7,565 nucleotides of DNA from contig JAICXG010000136.1 in NCBI GenBank assembly GCA_025980625.1, positions 1 to 7,565 of the forward strand, written 5' to 3'. This DNA is from Chthoniobacterales bacterium (GTDB taxonomy: Bacteria > Verrucomicrobiota > Verrucomicrobiia > Chthoniobacterales > UBA10450). Shown here piece by piece: positions 5,430 to 7,565 of the stretch (position 1 is the first letter of the stretch; every line of letters begins with the position of its first letter). A model generated the notes under the pieces. The model worked only from the letters and a program-made list of their open reading frames with translations, made no database searches and was not told where the DNA came from. Both the position numbers and the translations under genes were made by a program.

Positions 5430-6161
5430 ATGAGTTCGTCTGGAGATCCTTCGCCTGATCGGGTTGCTTTTATCCTCGCGCGAGTGAACGCCGGCCTCGC
5501 CAAAGAGTGGTCGCAGATCGCCGAGCTCGCGGCCTCGCTCGAGCGGACACTGAAAGATGCCCACGATTTAGGCGATCGTCACATTTCCGGTGAGCGCCGC
5601 GCCGGGTGGGATGAAGCGTGGCGCGATCTGCGCGTCAGCTTCGATCGGATTCGCGCCGCCGATGCCGAAGCGCAGCGCTGTTTCGCTTCCAGTAAACCAT
5701 CAGCCGATCCGCTTGAGCCGTGGTGCGATGTTTTGGAGCGTGAAGATGAATTCAACGACCGGCTGGGCGAGATTCGCAGGATCGGCGCGGAATCAATTTC
5801 AGCCGGCGACCGCTCGCTCTGGGATGACCTTTGCGAAAATATCGCGCGCAGGATCGCCACCCTCGAAGCGCACGTTCTCGCAGTTCGTTTCCAACTCGAG
5901 TTACGAGAGAAATACGGGCGGCAAAAGGCTGACGCGCTGACGAAGGAAATCGCGCAGCGTCTGCCAAAGGATGCCGATGTCGCAGAGGCGGAAAAGTACG
6001 CGGCGCAATACCGCCAGGCGGCGGCGGATTTTGAGCGCGAAAAAGAAACCTTCGGCGGCGTCTGGGGCATCTTGAAATCGTTGATGCTCATCCAGCCAAA
6101 GCAGCCCGAACAGCGCGTGCGTGACCAGGACCGGCAGAGATTGCAGCGGCCCGCGATTTAG
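5430..6161 (+). CDS. Hypothetical helical (coiled-coil) protein with an internal duplication
   Basis: I do not recognise this 243-residue protein. It is soluble, with no signal peptide and no convincing membrane segment, and is rich in Ala, Arg, Glu and Asp. Heptad-like helical stretches lie at about 12-45, 55-85, 100-145 and 150-205. Two segments resemble each other: residues 49-74 (DRHISGERRAGWDEAW, ending FDRI) and 119-145 (GAESISAGDRSLWDDL, ending ARRIATL). Both have the pattern ISxxxRxxWDxx followed about ten residues later by RI. A hydrophobic patch near 209-221 (GGVWGILKSLMLI) precedes a Gln/Arg-rich tail. Codon use fits a real gene and the frame is long and unbroken. ATG 5430 is the first start after the A-rich leader; no clear Shine-Dalgarno sequence is seen. 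It is separated by 132 bases from DUF2945 and 87 bases from the DoxX gene, so it may be its own transcription unit. Confidence 0.75.
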   Translation: MSSSGDPSPDRVAFILARVNAGLAKEWSQIAELAASLERTLKDAHDLGDRHISGERRAGWDEAWRDLRVSFDRIRAADAEAQRCFASSKPSADPLEPWCDVLEREDEFNDRLGEIRRIGAESISAGDRSLWDDLCENIARRIATLEAHVLAVRFQLELREKYGRQKADALTKEIAQRLPKDADVAEAEKYAAQYRQAAADFEREKETFGGVWGILKSLMLIQPKQPEQRVRDQDRQRLQRPAI

Positions 6162-6230
6162 AATCTCGCCACGGATGCCCGCGTCCGAGTGCGTCAGAGA
6201 CAACTTTGCGGTTGACGCCGCGATTCACGC

Positions 6231-6249
6231 CGGCTGTAGACTCCAGCCG
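6231..6249 (+). promoter_or_regulatory. Hairpin ending on the GTG start of the DoxX gene
   Basis: CGGCTG (6231-6236) is the exact reverse complement of CAGCCG (6244-6249), with a seven-base loop. The last base of the right arm is the G of the GTG start codon at 6249. Such a stem would sit where the ribosome-binding site should be, and no Shine-Dalgarno sequence is visible. If transcribed, it could restrain initiation; alternatively the mRNA may start close to the GTG. Confidence 0.35.
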
Positions 6250-6659
6250 TGATCTTCCCGCAACTGGCTCGTTTCACCGATGTGGCGCTGCTTCTCTTGC
6301 GCATCATGATTGGGCTCGTCTTCATCGTGAGCGGATGGAAACACATTAAAAGTGCTGAGGAGCGAAGCAAAGACATCGGAATGAGTAAAGGCTTCACCAT
6401 CTTCCTGGGGGCAGCGGAGCTCGCCGGAGGTCTGGGCGTGATGTTTGGCGTCCTGCCCCAACTCGCCGCGGCTGGTTTGATTTTGATCATGCTTGGCGCA
6501 ATCCAGAAGAAGATGTTCGTCTGGCACAGCGGCTTTTGGGGAAGTTCCGGGACGAACGGATGGAGTTACGACGCGATGCTGGCCGCAATGAATCTGGTTA
6601 TCGTGACAACCGGCGGCGGGAGCTTGTCTCTGATGAATGGGTTATTCCATTTCTGGTAG
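6249..6659 (+). CDS. DoxX family membrane protein
   Basis: A 136-residue integral membrane protein with four likely helices (about 12-30, 50-68, 70-88, 108-123). The DoxX signature is present in LLLRIMIGLVFIVSGWKHI (15-33), a first helix ending in a Gly-Trp/Lys/His motif, followed by AAELAGGLGVMFGVLPQLAA (55-74). DoxX proteins are small quinone- or redox-associated membrane subunits. The name comes from thiosulfate:quinone oxidoreductase of Acidianus, but most bacterial members have no proven reaction, and no DoxD or sulfur gene is nearby. GTG 6249 is the first possible start after the in-frame TAG at 6237-6239. The next candidate is ATG 6306, which would cut into helix 1. The 113 bases to the convergent TRIC gene contain no recognised gene or clear bidirectional terminator. 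It could be co-expressed with the helical protein upstream, but the 87-base gap and the start-codon hairpin leave this open. Confidence 0.88.
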   Translation: MIFPQLARFTDVALLLLRIMIGLVFIVSGWKHIKSAEERSKDIGMSKGFTIFLGAAELAGGLGVMFGVLPQLAAAGLILIMLGAIQKKMFVWHSGFWGSSGTNGWSYDAMLAAMNLVIVTTGGGSLSLMNGLFHFW

Positions 6660-6772
6660 GAGCTTCATTGTGTATCGCGGAGGCGCGGGGTCCACTCGAC
6701 GAGCTTGAGGAGCAGCTTGCAGAGCTACTCTGGGGTGGCGTCAAAGGCCAGATCTTCGCCCTTAATAGAGAT

Positions 6773-7459
6773 TCACTCGTTAGGCCGCTTGAATTTGCCA
6801 TCGCGAGGTTCGCCAGGGCGACCGGTAGGCGCGGCCATCGGACGCCGAATCTCTTCCGGCCAGCGCGCGGTAGGAAGATGCCAGCCGCGGCGGATGGCAA
6901 TGAAGCGGAGTCCGAAACAGAGGATGAGACCCGCACCGGTGACGAGGCCGAAGGGAAGCTTCAGCAGTATCCCGCCCACCACTACCGCGGCGCCGGCGAG
7001 AGCTGCGACGGCGTAAAGATCGGCACGCAGCACCGTGGGTATTTCGCTAACGAGAATATCCCGGGCCATGCCGCCACCGACGCCGGTGAGCGCACCGAGC
7101 AGGACCGCGGCGACGGGCGGCGCGCCCCATGCACACGCCTTTAACGAGCCGGAGACGGCAAAGAAGGCGAGTCCGGCGCCATCAAAGATGAGCAGAGGTG
7201 TGCCTAACTTCTTAGGTGTCCAATAGAAGATAGCTAGCCCGGCGAGCGCCGAAGTCGCGACATACCGCCAATCCTCGATCGCGGCCGGCGGCACCGCTCC
7301 GATCAGCAAATCGCGTCCCATCCCGCCGAAGGTCGCGGCCGCAAATGAGACGACCAGAATTCCGAAAATATCGAGCCGATGTCTGACTGCGGCCATCGCC
7401 CCGCTCAGTGCGAAGACGAACGTACCGGCCAGATCAAGAACCAGCACGAGCGTTTTCAT
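6773..7459 (-). CDS. TRIC (trimeric intracellular cation channel)/UPF0126 family protein
   Basis: A 228-residue inner-membrane protein built from two homologous halves, as is typical of the UPF0126/bacterial TRIC family. Half one has DLAGTFVFALSGAMAAVRH (9-27) and FGGMGRDLLIGAVPP (44-58). Half two has DGAGLAFFAVSGSLKA (93-108) and GVGGGMARDILVSEIP (126-141). The Gly-rich GGxxRD kinks in each half line the pore in known bacterial TRIC channels, which conduct monovalent cations as homotrimers. About seven helices are visible, ending near residue 190. The last 38 residues are an Arg/Pro-rich hydrophilic tail (ending GKFKRPNE) longer than the usual end, probably cytoplasmic or disordered. The ATG at 7459 lies nine bases after the stop of a possible upstream frame, with only a weak GAAG-type ribosome-binding site. 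The gene converges on doxX. All family motifs are intact. Confidence 0.93.
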   Translation of the reverse strand: MKTLVLVLDLAGTFVFALSGAMAAVRHRLDIFGILVVSFAAATFGGMGRDLLIGAVPPAAIEDWRYVATSALAGLAIFYWTPKKLGTPLLIFDGAGLAFFAVSGSLKACAWGAPPVAAVLLGALTGVGGGMARDILVSEIPTVLRADLYAVAALAGAAVVVGGILLKLPFGLVTGAGLILCFGLRFIAIRRGWHLPTARWPEEIRRPMAAPTGRPGEPRDGKFKRPNE

Positions 7460-7468
7460 CGCTGCTTC

Positions 7469-7565
7469 TTAGCCTGAGGATGCGGCGAGGGAAAGCCAGG
7501 CCTTCGCACTGACGAGCAGTGTTTCCACGCCGGTCTGCAAAGTAGGATGAATTACCGGCACAAAG
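7469..7565 (-). CDS. Possible C-terminal end of an upstream gene, truncated by the window edge
   Basis: On the minus strand a frame is open from the window edge to TAA at 7469-7471, about 31 codons, reading FVPVIHPTLQTGVETLLVSA and ending AKAWLSLAASSG. Its stop lies nine bases before the ATG of the TRIC gene, the spacing expected in an operon, and its composition is gene-like. It is too short to assign to a family, and a chance open frame cannot be excluded. Confidence 0.33.
   Translation of the reverse strand, partial: FVPVIHPTLQTGVETLLVSAKAWLSLAASSG

Noticed and set aside
6778..6785. GTTAGGC next to the TRIC stop, resembling an integron attC core site
   Set aside because: No partner site with the required imperfect palindrome and no integrase were found. 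The other GCCTAAC-like strings (near 4884 and 7202) lie inside coding sequence.
6598..7144. Long open frames overlapping the DoxX end and the TRIC gene (plus-strand 6536-7144, minus-strand 6598-6936)
   Set aside because: They are shadow frames of high-GC coding DNA. The DoxX and TRIC families fully explain the region, and the shadow proteins have low-complexity Ser/Arg composition.
1..7565. tRNA or rRNA genes, CRISPR arrays, insertion sequences or transposase genes
   Set aside because: No cloverleaf-type tRNA ends, no regularly spaced direct repeats and no transposase motifs were seen by eye on either strand.

Overview
The window is bacterial chromosomal DNA of moderately high GC, with short intergenic gaps and mostly co-oriented genes. 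The succinate dehydrogenase remnant, the DUF2945 and TRIC proteins and the unassigned coiled-coil protein fit a soil or environmental bacterium, possibly Verrucomicrobiota or Acidobacteriota. That placement is a low-confidence inference; no marker gene is present.

Layout. 1-1401 (+) is glucose-6-phosphate dehydrogenase with its N-terminus cut off by the window edge. 1402-1592 holds no intact gene but contains an orphan Shine-Dalgarno-like sequence and the N-terminal scrap of a DUF488 gene. 1593-3254 (+) is a membrane cytochrome b fused to a sulfite-oxidase-fold molybdopterin domain. 3255-3676 contains a badly frameshifted relic of a succinate dehydrogenase iron-sulfur subunit. 3677-4399 (+) is an intact ferredoxin-NADP-reductase-type flavoprotein. 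4412-4744 is a frameshifted YeaO-type DUF488 gene, and 4791-5057 is the C-terminal third of a HAD-IIB phosphatase. 5061-5297 (+) is an intact DUF2945 protein. 5430-6161 (+) is an unrecognised helical protein with an internal repeat. 6249-6659 (+) is a DoxX membrane protein. 6773-7459 (-) is a TRIC/UPF0126 channel protein, convergent with DoxX, and 7469-7565 (-) may be the end of another gene just upstream of it.

How the genes fit together. zwf feeds NADPH production. The cytochrome b-molybdopterin fusion and the flavoprotein are the only two intact genes of the central part. They could form an NAD(P)H to FAD to heme to molybdenum electron path, comparable in logic to Fre-MsrQ-MsrP but with the heme and molybdenum parts in one polypeptide. 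By the positive-inside rule the molybdenum domain would face the cytoplasm.

The most distinctive trait is that intact genes alternate with decayed ones: four gene relics (two DUF488, one sdhB, one HAD) lie between 1.4 and 5.1 kb. Some of the frameshifts, especially the single-base one in the YeaO-type gene, could also be sequencing errors. The sdhB and HAD relics lack whole segments and are real decay.
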